Below, piece after piece: positions 17,126 through 26,857 of a DNA stretch of 64,000 bases. The notes beneath the pieces were generated by a model. It was not told the origin of the DNA, did no database searches, and saw nothing but the letters and a program-made list of their open reading frames with translations. Every line of letters begins with the position of its first letter. Position 1 is the stretch's first letter. Both the position numbers and the translations under genes were made by a program. This stretch comes from Planomicrobium sp. CPCC 101079 (GTDB lineage: Bacteria > Bacillota > Bacilli > Bacillales_A > Planococcaceae), in contig NZ_VOHC01000033.1 of the NCBI RefSeq assembly GCF_007859275.1, positions 1-64,000 on the forward strand. The letters run 5' to 3'.

Positions 17126-18742
17126 ATGAACCAAATCGCGTTTGTCCGTATTTTCCGCATTGTCTTTATGGCGTTAAAAGTTTACATGCAAGTGATGCTC
17201 TTCCAACGGCGGCACCGCGGCAACTGGAACCCACTAGTCGAAGAAAAATGGAACACTTTGGTTACAAAACAAGCTAAACAATACAAAATTTTGGCGCTGA
17301 AACTCGGCGGATTGATGATCAAGATGGGGCAGTTTTTGTCGACGCGCGCCGATATTTTGCCGGCGTCGTTTTTAATAGAGCTCGAAGGATTGACAGACCG
17401 GGTGCCTTCGATTTCTCGCGAAAAAATTGTTTCAGTTATGGAGCGGGAATGGAACTCACCACTTTCTACATACTTGAGCAGCTTTTCAGATGAAGCCGTC
17501 GCTTCTGCTTCTATCGGCGAGGTATATAAAGGCGTCTTGAAAGACGGAAAGGAAGTAGCGGTTAAAGTCCAACGGCCTGGCACTGACCGCATTTTGCGTG
17601 CGGATTTCCAGGCGATGCGCATTGTCATCTGGTTTTTGCGGACATTGACGCCGCTTTCGAAACAAATTGATTTTCGGCAACTATACCGGGAAATGACGGA
17701 TACCATTGGGGCAGAATTGAATTTTCTGCAGGAACTCCAAAGCGGCCGGGCATTTTCAGATCGTTTTAAAGAAATGGAAGGCATCCGGTTTCCAATGTAT
17801 TTCGATGAATTTTCCACACGCCGTGTGCTGGTCATGGAGTGGATTGAAGGCGCGCGCATTACGGACTTGGCTTTTATCGAGAAGAATGGCCTGGACCGAC
17901 ATGAAATTTCTGAGCGGCTGTTTATTCTGTTTTTGGAGCAAGTGTTGTACGGCGGCCAATTCCACGCTGATCCGCACGGCGGCAATATTTTGCTTGAGCC
18001 AGATGGCACCATTGTCTTAATCGATTTTGGCATGACCGGAACCATTTCAAAATCAGATGCACAGGCGGTGCTGAGGATTGCTGAAGGAGTGGTCTTTAAA
18101 AATTACGGCCAAGTGCTTGATTCGCTGGAAGAATTGCGTTTTTTGCTGCCTCATGCCAACCGGGAGCTGCTAGCGGATACTATTGCCCGGCTTGTAACGG
18201 CATATGAGTCAAATGAATTGCTGCAAATGGATTCATTCGTCGTGGAGCGGCTGTTGCGTGATATGCAGGATATAGTCCGTACACAGCCAGTTCAGCTGCC
18301 TGCGGAATTTGCCTTCTTTGGCCGTGCGGCCTCCATTTTTGTCGGGGTGCTCCATGTACTGGATCCAGGGATTGATCTAATGGAGCTTGCCCGGCCGCGT
18401 ATATTGGAATGGGCTTCCTCACAGAAGGAAGGCAAGCGGATGTTTGGGAAAGAAGACGTTCTGCGCTGGGCCATTCAAGCATCAGGGCCATTGCGCGTTT
18501 TCCCGCAAAAAGTCATCAATTACTTGGAAGAGCCTGAACGCATGCGTCACTATTTGGAAAATCGCGATGGGCGCGAGCGTGAGCACCAGCGGAACCTGCA
18601 AAGCCGGATGTTTGCTGGGATTTTTACGGTTTTGTCGTTCTTCGGCATTTCAGGAGGCGTCTGGTTTTCCCATGAACCGTTCCTATGGGTATCTTCTATA
18701 TTCTTTGTTGGCTCCTTATGGACTTACCGTTCTATTAAATAA
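17126..18742 (+). CDS. ABC1/UbiB family atypical kinase, membrane-anchored
   Basis: 538 aa. UbiB-type proteins are atypical ATPases tied to isoprenoid quinone or lipid homeostasis. The family marker KxGQ is present (LGGLMIKMGQFLSTRADILP), the Ala-rich nucleotide loop reads ASASIGEVYKG, the Lys is in AVKVQRPG, the catalytic segment is FHADPHGGNIL and the metal site LIDFGMTG. Two hydrophobic segments near the C-terminus (about 492-535) anchor it to the membrane. ATG 17126 has GGAGGG 10 bases upstream; a longer upstream reading frame exists but contains the promoter. It is monocistronic. A menaquinone-related role is plausible for this lineage but inferred. Confidence 0.9.
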   Translation: MNQIAFVRIFRIVFMALKVYMQVMLFQRRHRGNWNPLVEEKWNTLVTKQAKQYKILALKLGGLMIKMGQFLSTRADILPASFLIELEGLTDRVPSISREKIVSVMEREWNSPLSTYLSSFSDEAVASASIGEVYKGVLKDGKEVAVKVQRPGTDRILRADFQAMRIVIWFLRTLTPLSKQIDFRQLYREMTDTIGAELNFLQELQSGRAFSDRFKEMEGIRFPMYFDEFSTRRVLVMEWIEGARITDLAFIEKNGLDRHEISERLFILFLEQVLYGGQFHADPHGGNILLEPDGTIVLIDFGMTGTISKSDAQAVLRIAEGVVFKNYGQVLDSLEELRFLLPHANRELLADTIARLVTAYESNELLQMDSFVVERLLRDMQDIVRTQPVQLPAEFAFFGRAASIFVGVLHVLDPGIDLMELARPRILEWASSQKEGKRMFGKEDVLRWAIQASGPLRVFPQKVINYLEEPERMRHYLENRDGREREHQRNLQSRMFAGIFTVLSFFGISGGVWFSHEPFLWVSSIFFVGSLWTYRSIK

Positions 18743-19101
18743 AAAAGGTGTTTTGCTCTATGGTTGAAAGGAAAGAACGCAGAGAAATCTTGTCTTTTAT
18801 TTCGGTTTTTTCTGTTCACTGAACCACAAAATGGCCGCTGCTTTTTAAAGTTCTTAAAAGATCTTGTGTTTATATGAACCTGTAATTGAAAAGGAAGGCA
18901 GCGGCTCCCGCGGAAAGCATCCGCCTATTTCTGCGTCGCTTCGCTGGCTTTGAGACATGAAAGTACGCTGGAGCGAAATAAAAAAGCTGTGCCAGATTTG
19001 ATGGCACAGCTTTTTTTTGCACAGAAAGCCTTGCAATTTTAAAATTTCTGGGTAGAATGATAGATAAGAACAAATGTTCTCATTTTGGAGGAGGTGTAGA
19101 C
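18743..19101. other. Gene-poor gap with repeat-like DNA
   Basis: About 360 bp without a convincing gene. It contains GCGGCTCCCGCGGAAAGC (18901-18918), the reverse of a core (GCTTTCCGCGGGAGC) related to elements at 30707-30730 and 57550-57570, a GCGTCGCTTCGCTGG stretch, and a terminator at 18985-19018. Confidence 0.6.
18985..19018. terminator. Strong hairpin with T8
   Basis: GCTGTGCCA (18985-18993) pairs with TGGCACAGC (19002-19010), followed by eight T; A-run on the left makes it bidirectional. It ends any read-through from the ABC1 kinase gene before yhjD. Confidence 0.85.
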
Positions 19102-19467
19102 ATGCCGTTAATCTCACCAGAAGAAGCCGCCCATTTTGAAAACATGATTTATTTGCCAATGGTCCTTATTATTTTGGAACGGGACCGTGCGTTATTCGAA
19201 AAAGGCTCTTTTAAGTTAAAAAAACCGTACATAGAATTAGTTGATGGAGCGATCAAGCAAGTGCAGAAAGAATTGACCGAAACCAAAATCCATATGCGGA
19301 AACGCCATATGAAGATATTGCGCGGAACTGGTGATGATACGTTTACCGAATATATCTTTTACCATGGGGGCTATGAAGACCATCGGCGCTATTTGAACTT
19401 GCGCCTCCGCAATCGAGTGGAAGAATTGCTGCGCGTGTACTTGACGTTGTCGTATAGAGAGCTTTAG
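19102..19467 (+). CDS. YhjD-like conserved protein
   Basis: 121 aa, no signal peptide or membrane segment, strongly charged and mostly helical (for example DGAIKQVQKELTETKIHMRKRHMK). It resembles what I recall of B. subtilis YhjD in length and in the segment YLPMVLIILERDR; in B. subtilis yhjD also lies in the comK neighbourhood. Function unknown. GGAGGAGG lies before ATG 19102. Its stop codon (19465-19467) overlaps the stop of the convergent comK gene, leaving no terminator between them. Confidence 0.75.
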   Translation: MPLISPEEAAHFENMIYLPMVLIILERDRALFEKGSFKLKKPYIELVDGAIKQVQKELTETKIHMRKRHMKILRGTGDDTFTEYIFYHGGYEDHRRYLNLRLRNRVEELLRVYLTLSYREL

Positions 19468-20018
19468 TCGAGCGGATATTGAGTTCTCGGCGGATAGGTG
19501 CGTTTTGCTACATAAGTCATCTGGTGTTTATGCATTTCTTGCGCCCGTTTAAAATAGCGGCGCAAAGAACCCGCAAACGAGTGCTGGTTTCTGAGAGCGA
19601 TGGGAGAAACGTCCAGGTGCACGGTTTCGCCATTGCTTAGATAGATAATGCTGCCGCCTCTTTCACTGTCATCGCTTTCCACTAGATCGACAGCATCAAA
19701 GTTAAACCAAACGGCATCTTTGTTTTTGGGAGAATGGGTTGGAAAGAAGATAAGTGGATTGCCATAATATTCTCCAATGATGATGGGAGGCTTATGTTTG
19801 ACGCGTATCGCTTTTTGAGCGTATAAAGTAGCACTTTCCATGGATCCGCGATAGAAGTTGCAGGACCTGCTGACAGTTTTATAGGTAGGTTCTTCAACAA
19901 GGAACTCGCTTCGGTCTTCGATGACCCGCGTCCATGTCCGTCGGCCGTCGTTATAGGGCAATAGAGCATATGTATTGCTGCAAATTGTATAAGTCAAGGC
20001 ATGATCATTTTTGCCCAT
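19464..20018 (-). CDS. comK: Competence transcription factor ComK
   Basis: 184 aa (B. subtilis 192). ComK turns on the DNA-uptake genes and its own gene. Family marks are the SRSCNFYRGS segment, the KHKPPI motif followed by FFPTHSP, and the NQHSFAGSLRRYF helix that contacts DNA. The ATG at 20016-20018 has GGGGGTG 7 bases upstream. The reading frame is intact, so competence regulation may be functional. An upstream K-box (20063-20106) implies autoactivation. The neighbours yhjD and the IDEAL-domain gene are also comK neighbours in B. subtilis. Confidence 0.92.
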   Translation of the reverse strand: MGKNDHALTYTICSNTYALLPYNDGRRTWTRVIEDRSEFLVEEPTYKTVSRSCNFYRGSMESATLYAQKAIRVKHKPPIIIGEYYGNPLIFFPTHSPKNKDAVWFNFDAVDLVESDDSERGGSIIYLSNGETVHLDVSPIALRNQHSFAGSLRRYFKRAQEMHKHQMTYVAKRTYPPRTQYPLD

Positions 20019-20062
20019 GAAAAAACACCCCCAAAATTTACTTTCTGTTTCTAATTATATAA

Positions 20063-20106
20063 AAAATGGAAATTTCGCAATAACAGGAAACAGAAAATAT
20101 ATTTTT
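20063..20106 (-). promoter_or_regulatory. Putative ComK K-box (two AT-boxes)
   Basis: AT-box 1: AAAA (20063-20066), N5, ATTT (20072-20075), one mismatch to AAAA-N5-TTTT. AT-box 2: AAAA (20094-20097), N5, TTTT (20103-20106), perfect. The 18-bp gap is one of the three spacings (8, 18, 31) known for ComK sites. It lies 45-88 bases upstream of comK. Confidence 0.65.
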
Positions 20107-20136
20107 TTCTATTTCATCGGAATTTTCAAAAAACGA

Positions 20137-20166
20137 TTGCTTCTTTATAAGCTTTTAATGTATACT
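20137..20166 (+). promoter_or_regulatory. Promoter of the IDEAL-domain gene
   Basis: TTGCTT (20137-20142), 18-bp spacer, TATACT (20161-20166), 27 bases before the start codon. Confidence 0.65.
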
Positions 20167-20193
20167 AATGAAAAGCATTTGGGGTGAAGCAGA

Positions 20194-20436
20194 ATGGAAA
20201 ATTATTATTCTTATGCTGATTTCATGAAAGCAATGGCTCAAACGAAAAAGATAACTGAGGCGGAAAAACTGCTTAATGATATTTATTTAGACCTTTTCCT
20301 CAAGCACGTTCACCGCTCACAACAAGAAGAACAGCTCATGGCCCTGATCGATGAAGCCCTGGACAGCAACGACCGAGACGCTTTTAAAACCTATTCCGCT
20401 CAATTACAGGCTTTGAAGCAAGAAGAAGAAGCCTGA
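20194..20436 (+). CDS. IDEAL-domain protein (YhzC-like)
   Basis: 80 aa. The C-terminal part holds the motif that names the domain, LIDEALDSNDRDAF (about residues 50-63), within a short helical region. IDEAL domains occur alone or at the end of UPF0302 proteins; their biochemical role is unknown. In B. subtilis a small gene of this sort (yhzC) is next to comK, as here, divergent. It has its own promoter and a terminator directly after it, so it is a single-gene unit. Function not assigned. Confidence 0.8.
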   Translation: MENYYSYADFMKAMAQTKKITEAEKLLNDIYLDLFLKHVHRSQQEEQLMALIDEALDSNDRDAFKTYSAQLQALKQEEEA

Positions 20437-20441
20437 ATGAT

Positions 20442-20469
20442 AAAACCGCTCAGAAATGAGCGGTTTTTT
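20442..20469 (+). terminator. Terminator of the IDEAL-domain gene
   Basis: AAAACCGCTCA (20442-20452) pairs with TGAGCGGTTTT (20457-20467), then T-run. Confidence 0.9.
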
Positions 20470-20496
20470 ATTTTGCCATTTTATGAAACCTGATAA

Positions 20497-20510
20497 AAAA
20501 CATACGTTCG
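20497..20510. promoter_or_regulatory. LexA/DinR-like box upstream of uvrB
   Basis: AAAACATACGTTCG matches the Bacillus SOS operator CGAACATATGTTCG at 11 of 14 positions, with the right half GTTCG perfect. A TTGTTA (20515-20520)/TATGAT (20537-20542) promoter with 16-bp spacer follows directly. uvrBA is a known SOS operon in Bacillus. Confidence 0.65.
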
Positions 20511-20579
20511 CTTTTTGTTAGGGGATTTTTAGGGCATATGATAAAATAGAGAGACTGAAAGAACGGGAGGCCAGCAATT

Positions 20580-22562
20580 ATGAAACAAGAATTTAAGCTA
20601 CAAGCACCGTACGAGCCAGCCGGCGACCAGCCGGCAGCCATTGCCACATTGACGGAAGGCATCATTAACGGCAAACGGTGCCAAACTTTGCTTGGAGCCA
20701 CGGGGACTGGGAAAACTTACACAATGTCCAACGTCATCCAGCAAGTAAAAAAACCGACGCTCGTCATGGCCCATAACAAAACGTTAGCGGGGCAGCTCTA
20801 TAGTGAGTTTAAAGAATTCTTTCCAGACAATGCAGTCGAATATTTTGTTAGTTACTATGACTATTACCAACCAGAAGCGTATGTTCCGCAATCTGACACA
20901 TATATAGAAAAAGACGCAAGCATCAATGATGAAATCGACAAGCTTCGCCACTCTGCCACGAGTTCTTTATTTGAACGGGACGACGTTATAGTCATTGCTT
21001 CGGTATCCTGTATTTACGGTCTCGGTTCGCCAAAAGAATACCGGGAACTTGTCGTTTCTCTTCGGAAAGGCATGGAAATCGAGCGCAACCAGCTGCTCCG
21101 GAAATTGGTGGATGTGCAGTATGAGCGCAATGACATTAATTTTATCCGCGGAACATTCCGTGTGCGTGGAGACGTAGTTGAGATCTTCCCGGCCTCGCGC
21201 GATGAGAGATGTTTGCGTGTCGAGTTTTTCGGCGATGAAATCGACCGGATCCGCGAAGTGGACGCATTGACAGGCGAGATTATCGGCGAACGCGAACACG
21301 TCGCTATCTTCCCGGCATCCCACTTCGTAACGCGTGAAGAAAAGATGGTCAAAGCAATTGAAAACATCGAAGCGGAATTGGAAGAACGCTTGAAAGAAAT
21401 GCGGGCAGAAGACAAATTATTGGAAGCGCAGCGCCTTGAACAGCGTACACGCTATGATTTAGAAATGATGCGGGAAATGGGCTTTTGTTCAGGCATTGAA
21501 AACTATTCCCGCCATTTGACGCTGCGGCCTCCAGGTGCCCAGCCTTATACGCTTATTGATTATTTCCCAGAAGATTTTCTGCTGGTAGTCGATGAAAGCC
21601 ACGTGACCTTGCCGCAAGTTCGCGGTATGTTCAATGGTGACCAAGCGCGCAAAAAAGTGCTGGTCGACCACGGGTTCCGTTTGCCATCGGCAATGGACAA
21701 CCGGCCATTGACATTTGATGAGTTTGAAAAACACATCAAACAAGCCGTATTTGTTTCCGCCACACCGGGGCCTTACGAATTGGAGCATACACCGGAAATG
21801 GTAGAGCAAATCATTCGTCCAACCGGGCTTCTTGACCCGACGATTGAAGTGCGTCCGATTGAAGGGCAGATTGATGATTTGATGGATGAAATCCAGCAGC
21901 GGGTCGAACGCGACGAACGTGTACTAGTAACCACGTTGACGAAGAAAATGTCGGAAGATTTAACTGCATATCTCAAAGAAGCGGGAGTTAAAGTGAATTA
22001 CTTGCACTCCGAAATCAAAACACTCGAGCGCATCGAAATAATCCGTGAGCTTCGGATGGGCGTCTATGACGTCCTGGTCGGCATCAACTTGCTCAGAGAA
22101 GGTCTGGATATACCGGAAGTATCGCTTGTGACAATTTTGGATGCCGACAAAGAAGGCTTCCTGCGGTCCGAACGTTCCCTTATCCAAACAATGGGACGGG
22201 CGGCGCGTAACTCGAATGGCCATGTCATCATGTATGCCGATAAGATGACCGATTCGATGAAAAAAGCGATCGACGAAACAACCCGCCGACGCACCATCCA
22301 AGCAGAGTACAACGAAAAACATGGCATTACGCCAGTTACGATACAGAAGAAAATCAGAGACGTTATCCGCGCTACTGTGGCTGCAGAAGGCGGAGAAGAA
22401 TACGTTTCAAAAGCGGCGGCTGGCAAAAAGCTCAAAAAAGAAGATCGCATGAAGCTGATCACTTTAATGGAAAAAGAAATGAAAGAAGCGGCGAAAGCGC
22501 TCGATTTCGAACGGGCAGCAGAGTTGCGTGATACAGTTCTTGAATTGAAGGCGGAAGGATGA
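20580..22562 (+). CDS. uvrB: Excinuclease ABC subunit B
   Basis: Damage-verifying helicase of nucleotide excision repair; it receives the lesion from UvrA and recruits UvrC. 660 aa, usual. Walker A is [14 protein letters not shown] (about residue 38), the damage-probing beta-hairpin reads [21 protein letters not shown], the DEAD-type box is in [10 protein letters not shown], and motif VI is QTMGRAARN. The C-terminal UVR coiled coil ([16 protein letters not shown]) binds UvrC. GGGAGG precedes ATG 20580. Its stop is 6 bases before the uvrA GTG, so both are one transcript, likely SOS-controlled. Confidence 0.98.
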   Translation: MKQEFKLQAPYEPAGDQPAAIATLTEGIINGKRCQTLLGATGTGKTYTMSNVIQQVKKPTLVMAHNKTLAGQLYSEFKEFFPDNAVEYFVSYYDYYQPEAYVPQSDTYIEKDASINDEIDKLRHSATSSLFERDDVIVIASVSCIYGLGSPKEYRELVVSLRKGMEIERNQLLRKLVDVQYERNDINFIRGTFRVRGDVVEIFPASRDERCLRVEFFGDEIDRIREVDALTGEIIGEREHVAIFPASHFVTREEKMVKAIENIEAELEERLKEMRAEDKLLEAQRLEQRTRYDLEMMREMGFCSGIENYSRHLTLRPPGAQPYTLIDYFPEDFLLVVDESHVTLPQVRGMFNGDQARKKVLVDHGFRLPSAMDNRPLTFDEFEKHIKQAVFVSATPGPYELEHTPEMVEQIIRPTGLLDPTIEVRPIEGQIDDLMDEIQQRVERDERVLVTTLTKKMSEDLTAYLKEAGVKVNYLHSEIKTLERIEIIRELRMGVYDVLVGINLLREGLDIPEVSLVTILDADKEGFLRSERSLIQTMGRAARNSNGHVIMYADKMTDSMKKAIDETTRRRTIQAEYNEKHGITPVTIQKKIRDVIRATVAAEGGEEYVSKAAAGKKLKKEDRMKLITLMEKEMKEAAKALDFERAAELRDTVLELKAEG

Positions 22563-22568
22563 GTTAAC

Positions 22569-25451
22569 GTGAAAAACCAAGAAATACGGATCCAAGGCGC
22601 TAGAGCGCATAATTTGAAAAATATCGATGTTGTCATTCCGCGCGATCAGCTAGTCGTCATGACGGGGCTTTCAGGATCAGGGAAATCATCTTTGGCATTT
22701 GATACGATTTACGCAGAAGGGCAGCGGCGCTACGTTGAGTCGTTGTCTGCGTATGCCCGGCAATTTCTCGGCCAAATGGACAAGCCAGACGTCGATTTGA
22801 TTGAAGGGCTGTCACCGGCCATTTCGATCGACCAAAAAACAACCAGCAAAAATCCACGTTCCACAGTCGCAACGGTAACAGAAATATACGATTACATGCG
22901 CTTGATGTATGCGCGCATCGGCAAACCGATATGCCCGAACCATGGCATTGAAATTTCGTCTCAAACAATCGAGCAAATGGTGGACCGTTTGACTGTTTAC
23001 CCGGAGCGGACCAAAATGCAGATTTTGGCGCCGATCGTTTCAGGCCGGAAAGGGACACACGCCAAATTGTTGGAAGATATTAAAAAACAAGGCTATGTCC
23101 GTGTGCGCGTCAATGGGGAATTGATGGATCTCGATGACGACATCACACTCGATAAAAACAAAAAGCATTCAATCGAAGTGGTCATCGACCGCATTATCAT
23201 GAAAGAAGGCATTGCACCGCGCCTCAGCGATTCCCTTGAATCGGCTTTGCGCCTTGCCGAAGGACGCGTACTCGTCGATGTTATGGAGCAAGAAGAATTA
23301 TTGTTCAGCGAACATCATGCATGTCCGATTTGCGGATTTTCAATCGGGGAATTGGAGCCGCGCATGTTTTCGTTCAACTCGCCGTTTGGCGCATGCCCGG
23401 AATGCGACGGCATTGGCCACAAGCTGGAAGTTGATCCGGAACTGGTGGTTCCGGATTGGAGCTTGTCTTTGAACCAAGGGGCGATCGTCCCTTGGCAGCC
23501 GACAAGTTCGCAATATTACCCGCAGTTGCTGCAAGCCATCTGCAAACATTACAAAATCGATATGGATGTTCCAATGAACGAGTTGCCGGAAGAGCACATA
23601 AACGCCCTCATGAAAGGGTCTGGAAGAGACAAAATCCGCTTCCGCTACGAAAACGATTATGGCCAGATTCGCGACAACCATATTTACTTTGAAGGGATTT
23701 TAGCAAACGTCGACCGACGCTACCGGGATACGACATCTGATTACATTCGTGACCAGATGGAGAAATACATGGGGCAGCAGCCATGTCCGGCATGTGAAGG
23801 CCACCGTCTGAAGCCGGAATCGTTGGCTGTCAAAGTGAACGGCATCCATATCGCCAACGTCAGTGAATTTTCGATCGTCGAAGCCATCCAATTTTTCTCG
23901 AATTTGGAACTGTCGGAAAAAGATATGCAAATCGCGAGGTTGATTTTGCGGGAAATCGAGGAGCGCCTTGGATTCCTCAACAATGTCGGCCTTGATTATT
24001 TGACGCTTAACCGCGCATCCGGCACCTTATCAGGCGGGGAAGCACAGCGGATCCGCCTGGCTACCCAAATCGGCTCTCGGTTGACGGGTGTCCTATACAT
24101 CCTGGATGAGCCGTCAATCGGCTTGCACCAGCGTGATAATGACCGGTTGATCAGCACGTTGAAAAACATGCGGGATATCGGCAACACACTGATTGTCGTA
24201 GAACACGATGAAGATACGATGCTCGCAGCGGATTATCTGATTGATGTTGGTCCGGGAGCAGGGGTGCACGGCGGGGAAATCATCGCTTCCGGCACACCGG
24301 AAAAAGTGATGAAAAACAAAAAATCATTGACCGGCCAATACTTGAGCGGCAAAAAGTTCATCCCGCTGCCTGCTGAACGGAGAACATCCGATGGACGAAA
24401 AATCACCATCCGCGGCGCAAATGAAAACAATTTGAAAAACGTCAATGTTGATATTCCGCTGGGCATATTTACAGCAGTGACCGGCGTATCCGGTTCCGGA
24501 AAAAGCACGCTCATCAATGAGATCTTGTACAAATCGCTTGCCAATAAGTTAAACCGGGCGAAAGCGAAACCTGGGCAGCATGTATCAGTGGAGGGAATTG
24601 AAGAACTGGAAAAAGTGATTGATATCGATCAGTCCCCAATCGGGCGGACTCCAAGATCAAATCCTGCTACGTATACAGGCGTTTTTGACGATATCCGGGA
24701 TGTTTATGCGGCGACAAACGAGGCGAAGGTGCGCGGCTATAAAAAAGGGCGCTTCAGTTTCAATGTTAAGGGCGGACGCTGTGAAGCTTGCCGCGGAGAT
24801 GGTATTATTAAAATAGAAATGCACTTCTTGCCGGATGTCTATGTGCCGTGTGAAGTTTGTCACGGCAAGCGCTATAACCGGGAAACCTTGGAAGTGAAGT
24901 ATAAAGATAAAAACATTGCCGATGTGCTGGCGATGACTGTAGAAGACGCGTACTCGTTTTTTGAAAACATCCCGAAAATCAACCGAAAGCTTAAGACCAT
25001 TGTAGATGTGGGGTTGGGCTATATCACGCTTGGCCAGCCCGCCACCACGCTGTCAGGCGGGGAAGCACAGCGCGTTAAATTGGCGTCCGAACTTCATAAG
25101 CGCTCAAACGGCAAGTCGTTCTATATTTTAGACGAACCGACGACCGGCTTGCACGCGGACGATATTTCGCGGCTGCTCCTTGTCTTACAGCGCTTAGTAG
25201 ATAACGGGGATACGGTGCTGACCATTGAGCACAACTTGGACGTCATTAAAACCGTCGACCACATCATTGACTTAGGGCCAGAAGGCGGCGACAAAGGCGG
25301 CACTATTTTAGCTGCTGGAACGCCGGAAGAAATTGCAGAAGTGAAAGATTCCTATACCGGCAAGTATTTGCGCCCGATTTTGGAGCGCGACCGTGCCCGT
25401 ATGGATGCACTCGTAACGAAAGCGACACGCAAGAAAAAAGTGGCTAAGTGA
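22569..25451 (+). CDS. uvrA: Excinuclease ABC subunit A
   Basis: DNA damage sensor, a dimeric ABC ATPase. 960 aa. Two Walker A motifs ([10 protein letters not shown] near residue 32 and [10 protein letters not shown] near 640), two signatures ([11 protein letters not shown] and [11 protein letters not shown]) and two zinc modules: CPICGF with CPEC, and CEACRGDGI with CEVCHG. The start is GTG 22569; upstream GGAAGGATG lies inside the end of uvrB. Downstream there is no T-rich terminator before the yvlB-like gene, only two palindromes. Confidence 0.98.
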   Translation: MKNQEIRIQGARAHNLKNIDVVIPRDQLVVMTGLSGSGKSSLAFDTIYAEGQRRYVESLSAYARQFLGQMDKPDVDLIEGLSPAISIDQKTTSKNPRSTVATVTEIYDYMRLMYARIGKPICPNHGIEISSQTIEQMVDRLTVYPERTKMQILAPIVSGRKGTHAKLLEDIKKQGYVRVRVNGELMDLDDDITLDKNKKHSIEVVIDRIIMKEGIAPRLSDSLESALRLAEGRVLVDVMEQEELLFSEHHACPICGFSIGELEPRMFSFNSPFGACPECDGIGHKLEVDPELVVPDWSLSLNQGAIVPWQPTSSQYYPQLLQAICKHYKIDMDVPMNELPEEHINALMKGSGRDKIRFRYENDYGQIRDNHIYFEGILANVDRRYRDTTSDYIRDQMEKYMGQQPCPACEGHRLKPESLAVKVNGIHIANVSEFSIVEAIQFFSNLELSEKDMQIARLILREIEERLGFLNNVGLDYLTLNRASGTLSGGEAQRIRLATQIGSRLTGVLYILDEPSIGLHQRDNDRLISTLKNMRDIGNTLIVVEHDEDTMLAADYLIDVGPGAGVHGGEIIASGTPEKVMKNKKSLTGQYLSGKKFIPLPAERRTSDGRKITIRGANENNLKNVNVDIPLGIFTAVTGVSGSGKSTLINEILYKSLANKLNRAKAKPGQHVSVEGIEELEKVIDIDQSPIGRTPRSNPATYTGVFDDIRDVYAATNEAKVRGYKKGRFSFNVKGGRCEACRGDGIIKIEMHFLPDVYVPCEVCHGKRYNRETLEVKYKDKNIADVLAMTVEDAYSFFENIPKINRKLKTIVDVGLGYITLGQPATTLSGGEAQRVKLASELHKRSNGKSFYILDEPTTGLHADDISRLLLVLQRLVDNGDTVLTIEHNLDVIKTVDHIIDLGPEGGDKGGTILAAGTPEEIAEVKDSYTGKYLRPILERDRARMDALVTKATRKKKVAK

Positions 25452-25490
25452 AACTTTTCCACCGGCTGAACGTATCAATTAGAAGAATAC

Positions 25491-25540
25491 CAAGTCTCAG
25501 ACTTGTTTAGCCAAAGAGATTTGATTGCTTTGGCTAAACA
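25491..25540. promoter_or_regulatory. Two adjacent palindromes upstream of the yvlB-like gene
   Basis: CAAGTCT-C-AGACTTG (25491-25505) overlaps the start of TGTTTAGCCAAAG (25504-25516), which pairs perfectly with CTTTGGCTAAACA (25528-25540). No T-run follows; the ribosome binding site GGAGGAGG comes 12 bases later. The first is a DNA-operator-like palindrome (one-base centre); the second can fold as an RNA hairpin beside the ribosome site. Confidence 0.7.
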
Positions 25541-25569
25541 GTGGAGGCACCAGGAGGAGGCCGCACTAC

Positions 25570-26751
25570 ATGCAAAACGAAAAAGAACGCATATTGGACA
25601 TGGTGGAGAACGGAACAATTTCTGCAAGGGAAGCTGTAGAATTGCTGAGAGCCATTGACGGCGGAGATTCATCGCGCGAGTCGTCTTATGGCCGTGATCG
25701 CGATCGATACCGGGACAGACGGGAAAGCAGCAGACGCGGCTTTTTCAGACCGGAAGATATGATCAAAAAATTCTCGAAAGACATGTCCAGAGATTTCAAA
25801 AAAGATTTTTCGAAGAACATGTCAAAAGACTTCAACCAATTGGGCGACCGCATGAGAGACTTCGTGCAAACTTCTGTCGGCAAGCTGAAGACAATGGAAT
25901 TCGATTCTCCTTTCGGGGAAGCGGTTGAATTTGAACATACGTTCACCCAGGAATTTGTCAATGTCAACAAAATTATCGCTGACTTGGCAAACGGCCAGCT
26001 TGAAGTGTTTCCTTCACAAGATGAAACGGTTCGGGCAGAGTGCCGAGTGAAAGCTTACCGGACAGAATCGGAAGAACAAGCAAAACAAGATTTCCTTGAA
26101 AAATTCGTCTTTATCGCAGATGATCAAAAATTGCGCATCATCAGCGATCTGAAAACAACGCAAGTGAATATTGTATTGTATGTTCCAGCTGCAACTTACC
26201 AAGAAATTATCGTCCGTTTATTCAATGGCGGTTTTTCGATGAAACGCATCGATGCAAGTCTGATCAAAGTGAAAACCGCAAACGGCAAAATCGATTTGAA
26301 AAACGTTTCTTTTGATGATGCAGAGCTGGAAACGGCAAATGGGGCTATCCAAGCAGTGGAAGTGAGCGGGAAAGTGCTTGAAACCGAAACCTTGAACGGC
26401 CGCATTTATGTGGACGGCGATGTCCAAACCATGACAGCTAAATCGATGAACGGCAATGTCGTTGTTACGTCAAGATGCAAAGAAGCCCGGAAAGTGGAAG
26501 CTAAGACATTAGCCGGCAATGTGGAACTTTACATTCCATCGCATCTGCCTTTAAAAGGAGAAGTTTCGTCCACTTTAGGCAAGCTGGATGTCTTGTTGTC
26601 CGATGTCGACAACACACACGAGCAAGGACAATTGATGCAGAAAATGATCCGTTTCTCAAAAGAAAGCGGCGAAGCGGTAGCTGCTCCGCTATTGGTTTAC
26701 GGAGAAACAAAAACAGGCACTGTGTTGGTGCGCTATTTGACAATCGAATAA
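25570..26751 (+). CDS. YvlB-like DUF4097 protein with SHOCT-like N-terminus
   Basis: 393 aa, no signal peptide. Residues 1-30 (KERILDMVENGTISAREAVELL) form a short helical SHOCT/YvlB N-terminal module, followed by an Arg-rich linker with repeated SKDMS/SKNMS segments (about 60-100), then a beta-helical DUF4097 adhesin-like domain from about 120 with repeated KTANGKIDL, ETANGAIQAVE and SMNGNVVV units. In B. subtilis yvlB lies between uvrA and hprK, as here, and is tied to envelope-stress control; that role is by analogy. ATG 25570 has GGAGGAGG 9 bases before it. A terminator follows. Confidence 0.83.
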   Translation: MQNEKERILDMVENGTISAREAVELLRAIDGGDSSRESSYGRDRDRYRDRRESSRRGFFRPEDMIKKFSKDMSRDFKKDFSKNMSKDFNQLGDRMRDFVQTSVGKLKTMEFDSPFGEAVEFEHTFTQEFVNVNKIIADLANGQLEVFPSQDETVRAECRVKAYRTESEEQAKQDFLEKFVFIADDQKLRIISDLKTTQVNIVLYVPAATYQEIIVRLFNGGFSMKRIDASLIKVKTANGKIDLKNVSFDDAELETANGAIQAVEVSGKVLETETLNGRIYVDGDVQTMTAKSMNGNVVVTSRCKEARKVEAKTLAGNVELYIPSHLPLKGEVSSTLGKLDVLLSDVDNTHEQGQLMQKMIRFSKESGEAVAAPLLVYGETKTGTVLVRYLTIE

Positions 26752-26766
26752 AACAACGCTAAATGA

Positions 26767-26796
26767 GCCGGTGCATGTGAATGCGCCGGCTTTTTT
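26767..26796 (+). terminator. Terminator of the yvlB-like gene
   Basis: GCCGGTGCAT (26767-26776) pairs with ATGCGCCGGC (26781-26790, one mismatch region), then six T. Confidence 0.85.
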
Positions 26797-26857
26797 ATGT
26801 GGTAAACTAAAAAGCATACTAATGGCATTATTTCGATAATTAAAGGAGGAAAAAAGA

